Source of the DNA: an uncultured Actinomycetes bacterium
GTDB lineage: Bacteria; Actinomycetota; Thermoleophilia; Solirubrobacterales; 70-9
Assembly: GCA_946479725.1 (NCBI GenBank)
Contig: CAMLHB010000148.1
Location: forward strand, 1-6,080
DNA length: 6,080 bases
Direction of reading: 5' to 3'
The notes below the pieces were generated by a model, which was given only the letters and a program-made list of their open reading frames with translations, searched no databases and was not told the DNA's origin. Both the position numbers and the translations under genes were made by a program. Within the stretch, counting starts at the first letter, position 1; every line of letters begins with the position of its first letter. Shown here piece by piece: positions 5,524 through 6,080 of the stretch.

Positions 5524-6080
5524 CGGGCTGGGCCGGGAGCACTTTCATCTTCGGCTTGATCGGTTCCAGCGCGTTGATGCTCGAGTAGCCGGTCAGGTAG
5601 ATGCGGCGGCCGTCGGAGATCACCGGGGTGTAGGTGCCGGTCTTGTAGTGGAAGACCTGCTTGCCGGTCTTCATGTCGAAGCCGTTGGTCGCTTTGCTCG
5701 AGAACTGGGCGACGTAGACGATGTTGCCGACGGCCGAGAGCGAGCCGACCACCTGACCGCCGGCCGAGCGCGACCAGCGGGTTTCGCCGTCCTTGGCGTT
5801 GAGCGCGTAGATGTTGCCGTCGAAGGAGCCGATGTAGACGGTCGGCCCGGTGTGCTGGGTCTGGGCAACGGTCGGACCGGAGTAGACGTAGCCGCCGGTC
5901 GAGTGGCTCCAGGCGAGGGCACCATCGCTCTGGTCGTAGCTGTAGACCCGGCCGTCGTTGTTGCCCGCATAGACGCGGCCGAAGGCGACGGCGGGGGTCG
6001 AGTAGAACTCGCCGGTGCCGCCGAACCCGGGGCCGAGCGAGCCGCTCTGCCAGATCAGGTGGCCGTTGCCGGCGTCGACC
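5375..6080 (-). CDS. PQQ-like beta-propeller repeat protein, C-terminal part (5' end outside window)
   Basis: The frame is open to the right edge (first full codon at 6079) and ends at TGA 5375-5377, giving 234 visible residues. It shows repeated beta-propeller blades of the PQQ/BamB-like type: VDAGNGHLIW (1-10), GRVYAGNNDGRVYSYD with DGALAW (34-57), TVYIGSFDGNIYALNAKDGETRW (80-102, read in pieces), NIVYVAQFSSKATNGFDMKTGKQVF (119-143, in pieces) and RRIYLTGYSSINALEP (158-173). Each blade pairs a V-Y-x-G strand with Y-A-L-(D/N)-x-x-(D/T)-G-x-x-x-W. Such proteins are usually exported scaffolds or ligand-binding proteins, and only some bind pyrroloquinoline quinone. After the last blade comes a low-complexity tail of about 60 residues (175-234) rich in Lys, Ala, Pro and His (PKSAKKKARPAPKPAHRHPP), ending GGKSGSGSK. 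A basic tail could bind an acidic wall polymer or nucleic acid, but this is only inference. The signal peptide cannot be checked. The gene is convergent with the glycosyltransferase, and its tail overlaps that gene's 3' end. Confidence 0.86.
   Translation of the reverse strand, partial: VDAGNGHLIWQSGSLGPGFGGTGEFYSTPAVAFGRVYAGNNDGRVYSYDQSDGALAWSHSTGGYVYSGPTVAQTQHTGPTVYIGSFDGNIYALNAKDGETRWSRSAGGQVVGSLSAVGNIVYVAQFSSKATNGFDMKTGKQVFHYKTGTYTPVISDGRRIYLTGYSSINALEPIKPKMKVLPAQPARAAKPQPKSAKKKARPAPKPAHRHPPAHHARAQAQKHAQGGKSGSGSK

Noticed and set aside
4515..5588. Plus-strand 357-residue frame in another phase of the glycosyltransferase
   Set aside because: It is an Arg/Pro/Ala-rich shadow; the hydrophobic spans and SQDARAY, PPLYY and GRNLLP motifs all lie in the frame starting at 4015.
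1..6080. CRISPR arrays, tRNA/rRNA genes, insertion sequences, attachment sites
   Set aside because: I saw no regularly spaced repeats, cloverleaf-like segments, transposase motifs or paired direct repeats by reading; a tool-based scan could still find weak cases.

Overview
The window is very GC-rich, with C or G in most third codon positions, GTG starts, and proteins rich in Ala, Arg and Gly. Together with secreted TIM-barrel and S15-type hydrolases, a GT39-like membrane glycosyltransferase and a PQQ-type beta-propeller protein, this suggests an actinobacterial chromosome. A Thermoleophilia/Solirubrobacterales-like lineage is my best guess, but it is inferred from style and gene content and not proven. 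Nothing marks the region as mobile: there is no transposase, integrase, tRNA, direct-repeat pair or CRISPR.

Layout. (1) Positions 3-956, plus strand: the C-terminal part of a RecQ-family DNA helicase, entering from the left edge. (2) 963-1011: a nested inverted repeat between two convergent genes, probably a bidirectional terminator. (3) 1012-2874, minus strand: a secreted alpha/beta hydrolase of the X-Pro dipeptidyl-peptidase/CocE (S15) type. (4) 2899-3975, plus strand: a secreted clan GH-A-like, probably GH26-related, glycoside hydrolase, divergent from gene 3 with only 24 bases between start codons. (5) 3966-3988: a small hairpin with a short T run over its stop codon. (6) 4015-5523, plus strand: a polytopic GT39/PMT_2-like glycosyltransferase. 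(7) 5375-6080, minus strand: the C-terminal part of a PQQ-like beta-propeller protein with a basic Lys/His/Ala/Pro tail, leaving the window at the right edge. Genes 6 and 7 are convergent and overlap tail to tail by 149 bases.

How the genes fit together. recQ is a DNA repair gene unrelated to the rest. The other four products are predicted to be exported or membrane-bound, so the right-hand 5 kb looks like a cell-surface neighbourhood: sugar transfer onto an envelope acceptor, glycan cleavage, and ester or peptide hydrolysis. No common substrate can be read from the sequence. The gene orientations (minus, plus, plus, minus) do not form one operon; at most the glycoside hydrolase and the glycosyltransferase share a transcript.

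I found no convincing undescribed multi-gene system. The points most worth a second look are the antisense overlap, where the composition shows which strand is constrained; the out-of-frame Shine-Dalgarno/ATG at the start of the S15 hydrolase; and the promoter-less divergent junction. No intergenic stretch exceeds 300 bases; the longest is 55.
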